NCBI RefSeq assembly: GCF_037325665.1
Contig: NC_090253.1
Location: 16,807,568 to 16,871,567, forward strand
Direction of reading: 5' to 3'
DNA: 64,000 bases
From: Littorina saxatilis
Taxonomy: Eukaryota; Mollusca; Gastropoda; Littorinimorpha; Littorinidae
Shown here: piece by piece, positions 1 to 12,747 of the stretch
Layout of the letters: the number at the start of each line of letters is the position of its first letter
Position numbering within the stretch: the first letter of the stretch is position 1
The notes under the pieces: model-generated
Database searches by the model: none
Told to the model about the DNA's origin: nothing
The model's input: the letters and a program-made list of their open reading frames with translations, nothing else
Position numbers and translations under genes: made by a program

Positions 1-679
1 TGAATTTAATTTCTGAGATGTTACTGTAGCAGTGTAGCGACACGTTTTGTAATAAAAGTGCGTTTTGTAATAAATTTATTACAAATCGTGTTCGGATTAC
101 ACAATTTTTTTTTATTACAAATCGTGTTCGGTACATAGCAGTATTTCACAAATAAAAATAAAATAAAAAGATGTGTACCGGTTAGTCGAGATGAGGTGAA
201 GTGGAAAAAAATAAAAATAAATAAATAAATAAATGTTTGTTCATGGGAGAGAAAAAAAATCCTTCACGATATAATCAGAAACTGTAAAGGATATTGCATG
301 TCAGTTTGTTTGTTTTGAGGCGCTCCTTGCTTTCCTTACAGGTTTTCTGAGGTAACCATGGTCTTTCTTTTAAAATGAACTGAAGCACGCTAACCTAAAC
401 CGAAGTGTAAAATTAATATATGCTTTAGCGGTGCTCGACACAAAGAAAAATACCGAAACAGTACAGTACACCGCTTAGTATTCCACTGTATGTAACCGAG
501 CATGTCGATGACATGACTGTAGGCTTATTTACTGAGTAGACGATGTTTAAACCCGTTTCTGAGAAAAGCTAGACTGACTGTCCAGTCATCGAACCTTCAG
601 CACATAGACACCGAGACACACAGATAGCGAAACCCATACACGCACAAATGTAGACACAGACACCTACATACATACGTAC

Positions 680-683
<4 letters not shown>
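1..683. other. Left-edge noncoding DNA
   Basis: No gene is supported here. The sequence is AT-rich, with a short direct repeat near 77-133 (TTACAAATCGTGTTCGG occurs twice). No open frame resembles a protein family I know. Confidence 0.6.

Positions 684-742
<59 letters not shown>
684..742. repeat. (AC)n microsatellite
   Basis: An uninterrupted AC dinucleotide run of about 59 bp. Translated frames through it give only Cys-Val or Thr-His runs and are not genes. Confidence 0.95.
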
Positions 743-744
<2 letters not shown>

Positions 745-745
<1 letters not shown>

Positions 746-990
746 CCAATTGTGTTGGGACGTAATGGTACGGGGACGTAATGGGATTCCTTTATGGGAC
801 GTATCGAGATGCAATTTTCTTGGGACCTATCGACACGCAATTTTGTTGGGACGCAATGGTACGGGACGCAATGGCACTGGGACCCAATGGTATTGGGACC
901 CAATGGGATTGCTTAATGGGACGCAATGAGACGGCATTTTTTTGGGACGCAATGGTACTGGGACACAATGGTACTGGGACGTATTGGCAT
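745..990. repeat. Degenerate ~20-bp minisatellite (GGGACGCAATGG units)
   Basis: The core GGGACGCAATGG, with variants GGGACCCAATGG, GGGACGTAATGG and GGGACACAATGG, recurs about ten times in one orientation with spacers of a few bases. Unit spacing is irregular at about 16-24 bp. It directly abuts the LINE fragment on its right and the AC run on its left. Confidence 0.75.
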
Positions 991-1310
991 GACCCCATTT
1001 TCCTTACGTTACTGTACGCAATTGTGCGGATGTTTTGGACGTGCTGGGAAAGGTTGAGGAAGTGGTCGAAGGTAACGCCAAGATTAGTCACAGAAGAGAC
1101 AAAGTTGACGTCGCTATCACCGACATGAATGCTAGAAGGCAAAGAATTTTCAGGGAAAGATCTGTACTGGGACCTGACAAGCATGGATTCAGTTTTCGAG
1201 TCGTTTAGCTGTAGTTTGTTAGCCGTCATCCACGCCTTTACAGCAACAACACAGTCTTCCATTTCACTCACAGTGGTATCAATTTGATCAATCTCACTGT
1301 CTTTGTACAA
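990..1310 (-). mobile_element. Non-LTR retrotransposon (LINE) reverse-transcriptase fragment
   Basis: The minus frame encodes about 107 residues containing AWMTANKLQLNDSKTE, then LPSSIHVGDSDV, VTNLGVTFDHFLNLSQHV and AYSNVRKMG. This is the pattern just after the catalytic region of CR1/Jockey-like reverse transcriptases: W-M-x-x-N-x-L-x-L-N-x-x-K-T-E, then LGV followed by a thumb-like segment. The upstream catalytic part and everything downstream are missing, so it is a dead fragment. The exact clade is uncertain. Confidence 0.75.
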
Positions 1311-1790
1311 GTTCTAATCCGAGATACTTGGATGACCAAAACAACTCTGGTCACGATGTGTTTACATTCACTTCGACACAATAATCTGTTGATCCCCGAC
1401 ACTAAATTTCGGAGGGGGGGGGGGGGGATTGTGGGGTAAGTCTAAAAAAATAAACCCGAGGGGAAAACCCAGACCAATTATGACGTCATCGCGAAAGTTT
1501 AAGTAGATCGTCTGAATGCTGATGTTCATGCGAGAATAAAATGTCCGGTCATGTCTAATTCTTTTAGGGATGTCCACCCACGCAGCCTAGAAAGGTTTAA
1601 ATTTAGCTAACAAGCACCGAGCACAGACACCTCAACAGAAAAACACCCTGAAGAAACAACCCGTTTAGGCAATAGACACAGGAGGGAACTCAGAACTTTA
1701 TTACATAAGGATACAGGTTTTAGGCTTAGCCTAATCTTCCAACCTGTCCTTGGAACATAATTATACAGAGAATAATTGTAAACGTAAGCA
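1311..1790. other. Intergenic DNA without recognised gene
   Basis: Contains a poly-G tract near 1416-1428 and otherwise unremarkable sequence. No coding or structured element is supported. Confidence 0.5.
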
Positions 1791-1794
1791 AAGA

Positions 1795-1797
<3 letters not shown>

Positions 1798-1833
<36 letters not shown>

Positions 1834-2000
1834 GTCACACACCGTCATGCACTCACGCACGCACACACACACACACACACAAACCCACTTACACACACAC
1901 CCATACACACACACATCCCCACACATACAAACACACACACACACAAACACACATATATATATACTGCGCAAACACTCACGCACACACCCACACACACACC
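1798..2000. repeat. CA-rich compound microsatellite
   Basis: Interrupted (CA)n/(AC)n tracts. The His-Thr-rich open frames across it come from the repeat. Confidence 0.9.
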
Positions 2001-2790
2001 CAGGGAGAGAGAGGGAGGGTATGTCAGCCCATGACTGTATACGCTTCACCTTCTCCAATCCCCCCCCCCCCCCTATCAGTTCTTCCTGTTTGCATGATAT
2101 AACTTACAGAATACAGAATATTGTATTGCCCAAGTTTTGGAACTTCGCCCTCCCCTCTCTGTGTTTGGATACGTATCGGAGCATCCATCGGCCATATGCC
2201 TCTTTTTGATGTGAAAGCTTAAATCCGAAACTCATAGACCACTAACGTTTCAAAATCAAGTTTAAAAGACAAGAAAGGTTGAGTTTATGGAACGTTTGAT
2301 AATAGACACAACGAAAAATAGACAATCCGGCCAAATACACAATAGACAGAAATCGATGGTAGGCTATAACTGGTAGTGTATCAATACCAGCATTTACGAG
2401 GAGCTGCAATACAAAGTTGAAAGTGATGTTGATATTTAAGCCAGGGTTTCATTTACTAGTGCGCCTTGCGCCATTGGCGCATAACATCTAAAAATGTCCC
2501 ATTGGAATTCCCTTCAGTGCGTCAAAGGGCGCACTGTGATTACGTAGGCACTGCGCCACCCAATGCACTCTTTTCAAGTAAAAACGCGCGCTAAGCCGAG
2601 CAACTTAAGAGGTTGTGAAACGCACTGTGATTGGCTTTTAAAATGTAATTCATTAGTATTCAACCAATCCTGCCAACTATCTGTGCTTGCACGTTTACCT
2701 CTCTGGAAGAAGCGATATGATCGAAACACAGATCCACACACACACACACACACGCGCGAACCTGATACACTGGCAAATTCTCATATCATC
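2001..2790. other. Intergenic DNA, no gene recognised
   Basis: Holds a poly-C run near 2060 and a stretch rich in GCGC words near 2460-2600 (for example GCGCCTTGCGCCATTGG). No protein similarity is visible. Confidence 0.5.
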
Positions 2791-2796
2791 ATACTA

Positions 2797-3285
2797 GATG
2801 AATACCCGCTTCGCCGGGTGGCCGGCTTCGCCGGGAAGAAGTAGGGCCGAATACCCTTCGCCGGGGGAGTGGCGCACCGCGGTACGCGATTGACGCCACA
2901 CGAAGGAAAACTTCTAAAAATAGTAACGGGAATATGGATTGAGCGTTGTGGACAGTGACCTTCTAAAAATAGTAACGGGAATATGGATTGACGCCACACG
3001 AAGGAAGGGAGATAAACGCAAAACACTGGAGAAGATAAGGAAGAGTTACTGGGAATGGATCTGGGAAGATGAACAAACAAAAGCAAAATCGGTTCAGCGC
3101 TGCGCGCTGAGAGCACGTGTTGAAAATTCTCATCGACCAGGTTGTGTCCGGGGTCTACCTGAACTGATATGCCCACCAAATTTGAAGCAGATCCATCGAG
3201 AACTTTGGCCGTGCATCGGGAACACACACACACACACACACAGACACACAGACACAAGTCGTATATATATATAGATAGATAGATG
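2797..3285 (+). mobile_element. GC-hairpin retroposon-like repeat, copy 1
   Basis: Begins ATACCCGCTTCGCCGGG, followed by further CCGGCTTCGCCGGG palindromes. A body follows (GGATTGACGCCACACGAAGG, GGTTCAGCGCTGCGCGCTGA). It ends with the module AAATTTGAAGCAGATCC, a CA run and a TATATA(GATA)n tail. The same order of parts recurs at 14304 and 14806. The simple-sequence tail suggests a retroposon. No target duplication was identified, so the class stays open. Confidence 0.65.
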
Positions 3286-3290
3286 GCACT

Positions 3291-5000
3291 AAATAGCACT
3301 ATTTTGCATCTTTCGACAAAAGCATTTTCGGACCGCCTAGCCTGCTTTGCACGTTTTGCCTTCGACTATGACTTGAATGTCCCATCAGAATTTGGTTGAG
3401 GGGGACAGATGTCCCATTGTCGTTTTCTTCCAGGCTAAACCCTGAAGCCGTTGTGTGAACGTCACAGTTGGGATTAAATACGCTGAAGGAAGTTTCGTGC
3501 TCCTCACATTGTGCGTTTAAAGCTATCGATACATTTTTTTCGTCTCTTCTTTTTTTGTGCGCACACTGGGACTTGAATTCTTTAATTGTTGCCGTGCACT
3601 CAACAACGACATTCGGAGGGTCCCAGTGGCCTTAACCTGTCTCCTACAATTGTTTTTGCCTTAATAGTCTCCATAAAAAGGCAGAATGAAATTGTAGAAG
3701 CGCCGCATTGGGCGCTACAGTAACTTAAACCCTTCTTATAAGATCACCTCTTCCGATTTAAGAATCCCATTTTACGACTTGCACTTTTAGGACTCTGCTT
3801 TGATCAGAATTTCTGGTCTTATCTTTTGCATGAGTATAGGCTACCTCATTGAACGACTCCCTCCCTCCCTTAAAAAAAAAAAAGATTATCTCAGGTTTTG
3901 CGCAGCTTTAAAAGTAGGTTTCATTGTATATTTACAGGGCTGCAGGCTGCGTAGAAAGAGTTTGTTGCTTGAAACAGGACGCCGACTTCCAGCAGCCGTA
4001 CAGGCAATACGGGTAAATTAGATTTTCTTTGTTTTCCGATCACATGACTGTGTGTGTCAAGTAGTTGTGTTGTGTGGGTTTTTTTTTAAAGACGGTGGTG
4101 TTTTTACGCTGTCTGCTGGTAGATATTGCCTCCATCCCAAGCCTGTCCTACCCACTACCCCCCCCCCCCCCCCCCCCAACTATCCCGCCACTATGGCCCG
4201 CCTATCCACATCTACCTTTCCCCTCCCTCTATTCTTTGTCCCTCCTCCTATACCTCACCCAAATACCCCCCCCCCCCCCTCTCAGTTTCCTACGCCCTTC
4301 CTTCTATCCCATGCCCTCTAAACCTAGGGACAGAAAAAGCGGTGTGTGTGGGGGGCAAGAAGAGGGGAGCTGCTGTCTTCTGCCACTAATGCTAGTCTTG
4401 GTGAACAAATTGCAGTACCTTTATTTTCATTCTGCGTGGTCCACAGATTGGCTATATGTATCGATTTCCCTTCACACGACCGTGACTATGCCTTTTATTT
4501 TACCACAACAGTGTAATTGGGCTTGACTGTCCTGGGGTTATGCCACAACTTTATTTTTGACTCCATATGGCAATATTCTACTCAATTGTACTTAGTTGAT
4601 GTCAACAAATTATTTCTTCATCAGACTTTGCCTGGTATAGTGTCAGTAGCAACAATATTCAATTGTATGCTTTCGTTGGACAAAAGTCTGTTTACTGTAA
4701 ACTTTAACCACTGAGTAGTTACAAAAAGATTTAACAAAGATGACATTGTATGTGTGGGTACCTTTGTAACTAAAAGAGAGGAAAAGGTGGAGGGAAACTA
4801 CATTTGAATGAAAGCAACTCATTTAGAATCAAGAGCATGCAGAACATACAGACACAGTTAAAAACAAGAAATTCCTCCGACGTAGGAAAAACACCCCCAT
4901 CCTTACCATTCTCACTGCCACCAACTGAGAAGGTTATTTCCCTTAGACCATTAATATGTCCCTCTATAAGTCCTTGTAGAATCTTAATCCACCAATAACT
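3291..5000. other. Intergenic DNA with C-rich low-complexity tracts
   Basis: Two poly-C tracts lie near 4158-4178 and 4266-4279, amid pyrimidine-rich DNA. Proline-rich frames across them are artefacts of the tracts. No gene is recognised. Confidence 0.6.
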
Positions 5001-5152
5001 CCCTAACCGTGTGTTTGACTGGTCCCAATTTTTGTAAGGACCGTCTCAGGAATGTATAGAACCTGTTCACCAAGTTTGGTGACGATCGGTCTGTTCATTC
5101 TTGAGATCTATATGCGAACACAAACACACACACAAACAAACAAACAAACAAA
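5001..5152 (+). mobile_element. Retroposon 3' tail fragment with (AAAC)n end
   Basis: The sequence CCAAGTTTGGTGACGATCGG is followed by CACA- and AAAC-rich simple sequence. This is the same type of terminal module as in other repeats of this window. Only the tail can be recognised. Its parent element is unknown. Confidence 0.5.
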
Positions 5153-5240
5153 ACGCATCGACCGAATCCTATACACACCCCTATACCGGGGGTGTAACAA
5201 CATGGAATAAAGTCCATTTACTTTGTTTTTATAAAAAATC

Positions 5241-5246
5241 TTTATT
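5241..5246 (-). terminator. MRPL16 polyadenylation signal
   Basis: AATAAA on the minus strand, about 200 bp beyond the MRPL16 stop codon and the first such hexamer downstream of it. Confidence 0.6.
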
Positions 5247-5449
5247 AATAACCGCCGTCAGTTCATCTGTATTCAATTATTCAATTCACGACAAGCAGCG
5301 AAAGACACAAAATTGACCTGACAGGCAGGTATTTTCTCACACACACACACACACACATGCATGCATATTCACACACACACATACCAAAGCACTGACACAC
5401 AAACTACAACACTGAAAAACCAACACACAATTTCACCCAAACGTCCACA

Positions 5450-8400
5450 CTAGTGATATTTTCCGTGCCACTTGTAGTCATAAGGGCTGAGCCACTTCTG
5501 GCAACCCAGCATATTTTTCTGTGCACAATACTTGAAGGTGAAAGGGTTTACGTTCTTTTCTTCAAGTTCCGCTTTCCTCTCCGCCTCCTCCGTCATCATG
5601 GTGCGGGTCACAACGCGAGCCTTGAACGGTAAGATCCTCGCCACCTGCGTCAAGATTTTCTGCACCTCTTCAAACTCGCACTCTCCCCCCATCTCTACGA
5701 TGATTCGTCCAGCTCGCAGCGGGAAAACGTAATGATCGATGGCTCCTTTGCCGCCGCCCATGCGATGACCTTGACCCTTCTTGGTGATGCTCTTCCAGGG
5801 CTGTTCGACGCGCCAGATTGCGAACATGCACGACTCGTCCATCTTTCTGTTGATGGTGAGACGGATCATCTCCAGGTGGCCCCAGCGAAGCGACCCTCCA
5901 CCAGTCGCCTGTAGATGGGAAGAAAATGTTGAAATGTACAAAGATTTAAGGTACAGTGGAACCCATTCTGATAAGCATCGCTCCACAGCTATTGCCAGTT
6001 GTCTCTCTGACCGGACGCTACAGTCCTACGCGAATCTATCAAAACAAGAATACAGAATTATCTCCCATATGTTTTTCGCGAGCACTGATCTAAATTTGAG
6101 ATCAGTGTTCACGAGACGAAAATGATTGCAGATTGGCCGACTTCGACAGTGATCTCTGTTCTGTTCTTCACAGTTATGATAAAGACATCGTTCTAAGGTC
6201 AAAACAAGTCGAAATTTTGGGACTGCTGCCGGAAGGAGACCGTAATATATGGTTTCATCACTGTCAACTGGTTACAGAAAAAATCGCCTGCTCCAGTGAG
6301 CGCCGAAACCAAACGGTTGATTATCACGTGACACTTTTGCCATATTTAGAGTTGTTTGCACAGTAAATACAGCCGCAAAAAATAGCTCGCTTGAAACTGT
6401 CTTACAATATATCAATTCCTTTGTAATTTAAAAATTACAAAACACCATGAAAAATCATTATCGACGATCGCGATTCTGCTAAATATCAATAATTCATTAC
6501 AAAAAGCTCTCTAAATATGTTTAAAAAAAATCAGTTTCCTTGCCAGACAAACTCAAGGCATCCTGTCAGGGAGAGAATGAGCCGAACTCCTTTTGACCTG
6601 AGGTCAGGATGCAGTGGAACCCCCATTTTAAGACCCCCAATTTAAGACTTCCTCCTTTTTAAGACCTGAATTTCTCACATTTTTGGAGGTCTTAAAAGGG
6701 GGGTTCCACTGTCCATGTATTCTTGTTTCATCTTTAGAATGTTCTGTGTCGCTGTAACGGCATGTTGTTTGACTGAGAACATTCTTTCTTTCTTTCTTTA
6801 TTTGGTGTTTAACGTCGTTTTCAACCACGAAGGTTATATCGCGACGGGGAAAGGGGAGGAGATGGGATAGAGCCACTTGTTAATTGTTTCTTGTTCACAA
6901 AAGCACTAATCAAAAAATTGCTCCAGGGGCTTGCAACGTAGTACAAGACTGAGAACATCACTTTCTTTATTTCTAAAGTGAGATAGACGTAAGTTTTAAA
7001 GTAAAACTGATATTTTATTTTCTGCTTTGCATGCCCCCTTTCTTCAGGAGCAGCTAAACAGCTGACTACTTTTAGGGCATCATGTTAAATCCACCCTGCG
7101 TTTTCTTTTTATCTGAATTTAAGCTATTTTACATTTTACTCATGTAATTATGATCTCAACAGGTAATGTTGAATGGGTGGATAAGATTAATAAAATATAA
7201 GAGAATATGGAATTAACCTGCTTCTGGTTGCATTTAAGACTGCAGTAGGTTTCGTTAAAGCAGGATATTAAAATGTGATTAAAAAAAGCACGATAAATAC
7301 CTGGAAAAGTTCAAAATACCCTCCAAATAAACAGATACACAAAACAAAAAAAAGAAAAAGATATGCTTATAAGACTCATGTACTTTTAAGTACCGTACTT
7401 TCCGGGTCATAAGGCGCGACTTTTTTTCTCGAGTTTGACCCCTGCGTCTTGTATAATGAAGCGCCTAATCTGTGTATGAAATACGAAAAAAATCAAAGAG
7501 ACCGCCTGAGTACCAGTCAAACAACTTGTGATAATGCGTGTTTGAGCTACTAGGTACTACCCTGGCCAAGTTTCCTCTCAAGACATCAAAGAGACCATCT
7601 TAAACTCGGTCACTGACCCCGGTGCAGGAAGTGTTTCCTCTCAGATCTATGACAGGGGAACCACCTCTCATAGCAAAAACTGGGTCATTGACCCCTGGGA
7701 AGAAGGTCAGTGTCTAAACAAGGCAACCCAGCTATCACAATGGACCTGCCTTTGATCTCGCCCCACACACAGAGCACACAATCATATTTCCACTCTGTAT
7801 TCTTCCTTTGATGTGCGGCTTATTTTCATTCTTCGACCGTTTGTTACCGGTATACTTTTTTAATTTTGGTGCGCCCTATCGGCCCCCTGCGCCCAATGGG
7901 TGACTGGATTACAATTTTGTTTAAAAAGAAGGGGGTGCGCCTTATGCGCTGTAGCGCCTTGTAACCCGGAAAATACGGTACTCAAACCCTAAAACCGTTG
8001 AAAGTTTCAAAGATCTGCTCATTTTTTTTATATTTTTCGAATTTTTTTACCCAGACTTAACCAGACTTTGACCTTGAAACTTGAGGCAGGTCAACCAAAC
8101 TTGGGTTTAGGAACAATATAAATTGAATTGATATTACAAATTGTAATTGAAAATTGAAGTGACAAACACTGCTCTTTACGAGCAAATTCACTGATTACTC
8201 AGGTGAATCAAAAACTAAATCAAAGGAAGGGAATATCATACCTGAATGCCATATTCCCCATACTGCAGCTGGTTATGAATAAGCTCAGGCCCACGCATGT
8301 CATACAAATCTTTCATCATCTTTGGAGGCTTTATCTGAGTGGGAAGTTGTGGGACTTTGTCAAAAAATCTCAGCTTGCGGCGCTCTGGGTACTCAACACC

Positions 8401-11400
8401 TGAAATTGAAAACATAGAAATTATTTAAAAAATAAATGTACATGTAGTAAATTATGTCACAAAAAAGAAGAAAAAAACCCACAACAAACAACAAATTATA
8501 AACAAACAAACAACAGTCATCCATTGAAACAAAATTATTCTCAGTCTTTGTGTGTAATTATTTTAATTACATGTAAATTGTAATGAACACCAGTTTAGTT
8601 ATAATCACTTTCCAAACTTTTTAACACTGGCTTTTTATGCTGACTCAGGAACAGATCTGTCTAAAAACAAACGATTAAATTTCATTCAGTGGCTGTGGAA
8701 CCATTCAAACACGAAAAACATAGTTCATTAGTAGCTGATTCTTGCACGGCAAAAAAAGAGAAGATTTTTCTTTTGGATCTATTTCTTGTTTTGTCCAATG
8801 AGATAAATTAAACAGTTTGAACAATTTCAAAACCATACATAAAAGTTTAAACTGTGAGAATGAATCAGAATTGTCTGGGTGGTGATAGACACTTCCCCTT
8901 CATATATTATATATCCACACCTTTCTGTTCCATATACTGTATGTATACAAATATCTCTGTCTTCATTCAGACCAAAATCCTGGGACAGTAGGGGCGACCA
9001 CCCCCAACCAGGCGCGTTCACAGGTAGCGGATAGTGTGATGGCCTTCAGATATGGAGGTTAGCTGCGAAATAAGCCAGGCTTGCCAGGACGAATAAGCAG
9101 TCGCGGACCAACTGGCGGTGGTTCCAACAGGATGGGGCGGGGTAACAGGTGGCACTGTTACACTCAAGAAATACCCCAGGTCTCCAATGACGGGAGCATC
9201 ATGCGATCAAGAGCCGCATCTTAAGTTCTAGCCCTGGGGAAGGTCACCTCAGATAAACAAACCAGCCAGCTATGGCCAAATAGCCGGGTAGACTGGACTC
9301 GACAGCCCTGTAAAGCCACCAGTCTAGGAGAAGGACCACTCCGATATAAAAACACGCTGAAGCCGGATGAGCTGGGCCATGTATGGCGCATAACGACAGC
9401 TCAACGCATCAACGCTCAACGCTCATTCAGACCAAAACAAGAAGAGCAAACGCTCGATCGAGTCACTTTCGCAGTTCTGAATATTATATGAGGCATCAGA
9501 TGGACAGGAAGAAATTGCTATTCACAACACAATGAGTCACGTTCACATAAAATTTGAGCCCGGTCACTTTTATAGTTTCCGAGAAAAGCCCAACGTTAAG
9601 TTGTGTGTTGCCGAACAGAAAAGGCTAGTTATCTCCCTTGTTTTTCTGATAACGTTCGTAAAAGGCTACAGATGTAAATACTTTGATGTAAAGAATAATC
9701 CTACAAAGTTTCAATCACATCCGATGAACTTTGTCAAAGATATAAAATGTCTAATTTTTCCTTTGACGCTGACCTGTGACCTTGAAAAAGGTCAAAGGTC
9801 AACGAAACCATCGTTAAAGTGTAGAGGTCATTGGAGGTCACGACTAAACAAAATATGAGCCCGATCGCTTTGATAGTTTCCGAGAAAAGTCCAACGTTAA
9901 GGTGGTGTCTACGGACGGCCGGCCGGACGGCCGGCCGGACAGACTAACACTGACCGATTACATAGAGTCACTTTTTTTCAAGTGACTCAATAAAATCATG
10001 TGAATTTGACCTCCACAAAACAAATCATTTTTTATTTTTGAAAACACACACACACACACACACACATTTTTGCATGCACCTACACAACACAGGTGCTTGC
10101 ACATTTTATCACTATTCATAATGTGACAGGGTGACGCAGTAGTCTCCCTTTCAAAGCAGCCGTTTTGCATCAATGGAGTTGTCTGCCGCAGTGCCAGCCT
10201 TGAGTCTGAGCTATTTATAGCAGCTCTACGTTTCTTATACGAAACGTCGGTAGACATCACACATGTCAGATTTGGAGAGCTGTTTGTGATGGGGTCTGGC
10301 CGCTGTTGTCCACCTAGCTGGTATGTTCATGCCAGTTTGATAGGGCTGTTTGTTTCACTTCAACTCCATCACTCCTGTTTGACTGGCTTTGCAATTTGCC
10401 TCCAAATCCAAAGGTGTTTCCAGTGTTAAATCATAGTCACACTTGATTACAAAGTATTGAACAAAGAACACTTACCATCATAAGTTGGAGGTGGCTTCAG
10501 TTTCATCAATGTGGCACATCGTGTGTGGCTTATGCTCTTTTCTGAAAATTACACAACTGACAAAGTAAAGCAGCGGTATAAACACCAAATTAAAACAACA
10601 AACTCTCTTCTTCTTCGTTCATGGGCTGAAACTCCCACATTCACTCATGTCCTTGCACGAGTGGATTTGTACGTGTACGACTGTTTTTACCCCGCCATTT
10701 ACTAATTGAGGCAGCATACGCATTCAGGGGAAGCATGCTGGGTATTTCCGTGTTTCTATAACCCACCGAACTCTGACATGGATTACAGGATCTTTTTAGC
10801 GCACACTTGGTCTTGTGCTTGCGTGCATACTTGTACACACGAAGGGGGATAAGGCACTAGCAGGTCAGCACATAAGTTGACCTGGGAGATCGGAAAAATC
10901 TCCACCCTTAACCCACCAGGCGTCCACGGCCGGGATTTGAACTCACGACCTTCCGATCAAGAGGCCTATATGTCTTATCCACTACGCCCGTCAAAACAAC
11001 AAACAAAACACAAAATTATTATTTTTAGCTCCACACTGGTTAGGCCTACAAAAAAAAAAAAGTCACGGAAGGCGAAATTACTACATTTAGTCAAGCTGTG
11101 GAACTCACAGAATGAAACTGAACGTAGTCCGCCGCTAGTGCAAAAGGCAGTGAAAGTGACGAGCCTGTTTGGCGCGGTAGCGGTTGCGCTGTGCTTCATA
11201 GCACGCTTTACTGTACCTCTCATCGTTTTAACTTTCTGAGCGTGTTTTTAATCCAAACATATCACAGACCTGGGAACCCCTGTTTTGCACTTGGAGTATT
11301 CTCAAACAAAATAGTGTATTTTCAGAAAAATGAGCGTACCAGCCATGAACAGCATTTGCACAGCCATGACTCAAACATGCTTCACACGCGTCCGACGCAG

Positions 11401-12666
11401 CATTAGGCTACTTCGTTTAAAGCACATGCTTCTTGCAATGTTTACTGACAAAAACTGTACCGATCATGTGTCAAAATACTGGATCGGCTTCGGCATGCGC
11501 TTGTGAAAAAAAGTAGGTCAGGAATATTTTCTAGTCGTATTTTTCTCCTGCTGACCGTAGATCGTATTCTAGACAATCATGCGTACAAAATACGGCAAAA
11601 TCGTATGGGTTCCCAGGTCTGATATAATATCTATATGTTTTTGGAATCAGGAACCGACAAGGAATAAGATGAAAGTGTTTTTAAATTGATTTCAAAAATT
11701 TAATTTTGATCATAATTTTTATATTTTTAATTTTCAGAGCTTGTTTTTAATCCAAATATAACATATTTATATGTTTTGGGAATCAGGAAATGATGAAGAA
11801 TAAGATGAAAGTAAATTTGGATGGTTTTATAAAAAAAGTTTGTTTTTTTACAATTTTCAGATTTTTAATGACCAAAGTCATTAATTAATTTTTAAGCCAT
11901 CAAGCTGAAATGCAATACCGAAGTCCGGCCTTCGTCGAAGATTGCTTGGCCAAAATTTCAATCAATTTGGTTGAAAAATGAGGGTGTGACAGTGCCGCCT
12001 CAACTTTTACAAAAAGCCGGATATGACGTCATCAGACATTTATCGAAAAAACGTCCGGGGATATCATTCCCAGGAACTCTCATGTCAAATTTCATAAAGA
12101 TCGGTCCAGTAGTTTAGTCTGAATCGCTCTACACACAACACACGCACAGACAGACAGACAGACACACACACACACACACACATACACCACGACCCTCGTC
12201 TTGATTCCCCCTCTACGTTAAAACATTTAGTCAAAACTTGACTAAATGTAAAAATAGGTGTGGTTACGGTAACCCGACCTACCCTATTTTTAGGGGCCGA
12301 CCCTATAACTTTTAATTACATTTGTCAAAAAAAACTTATAGAGGGACATATTCATGGTCAAAGGGAAATAACCTTCTCAGTTGGTGGCAGTGAGAATGGG
12401 TGCAGTGAGAATGGTTATTTCCCTTTGACCAACGGGGGTGTTTTTCCTACCTCGGAGGAATTTCTTGGGTTTTTTTTGGCCTTATAACAATTTTTCACCC
12501 CCAAGCGCTAGTAATAAATATGTGGTCATGGTCATCCATTCATCATCAGTCTCTCTCTCACCCACACACACATTTGAAAGCTACATGCTACTATCAAAAG
12601 TGCATGTGTGTGTGTGTGTGAGAGAGACTGATGATGAATGGATCGAGTATGCATGACCATGACCAC

Positions 12667-12747
<81 letters not shown>

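Noticed and set aside
569-903. Cys-Val and Met-rich frames on the minus strand
   Set aside because: They read through (AC)n and the minisatellite. The composition is purely repeat-driven.
1750-2209. Thr-His-rich frames
   Set aside because: They come from the CA microsatellite; there is no start context, splice structure or similarity.
2781-3299. 172-residue minus frame through the GC-hairpin repeat
   Set aside because: The same peptide segments appear in the other copies with different frames and breaks, so it is repeat sequence and not a gene.
4052-4526. Proline-rich plus frames
   Set aside because: Driven by poly-C tracts. Three overlapping frames give equally meaningless peptides.
9532-9858. 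108-residue frame as a host gene
   Set aside because: It lies in a dispersed repeat with an identical copy at 40749-41075 on the other strand, and has no recognisable domain. Kept as part of the element only.
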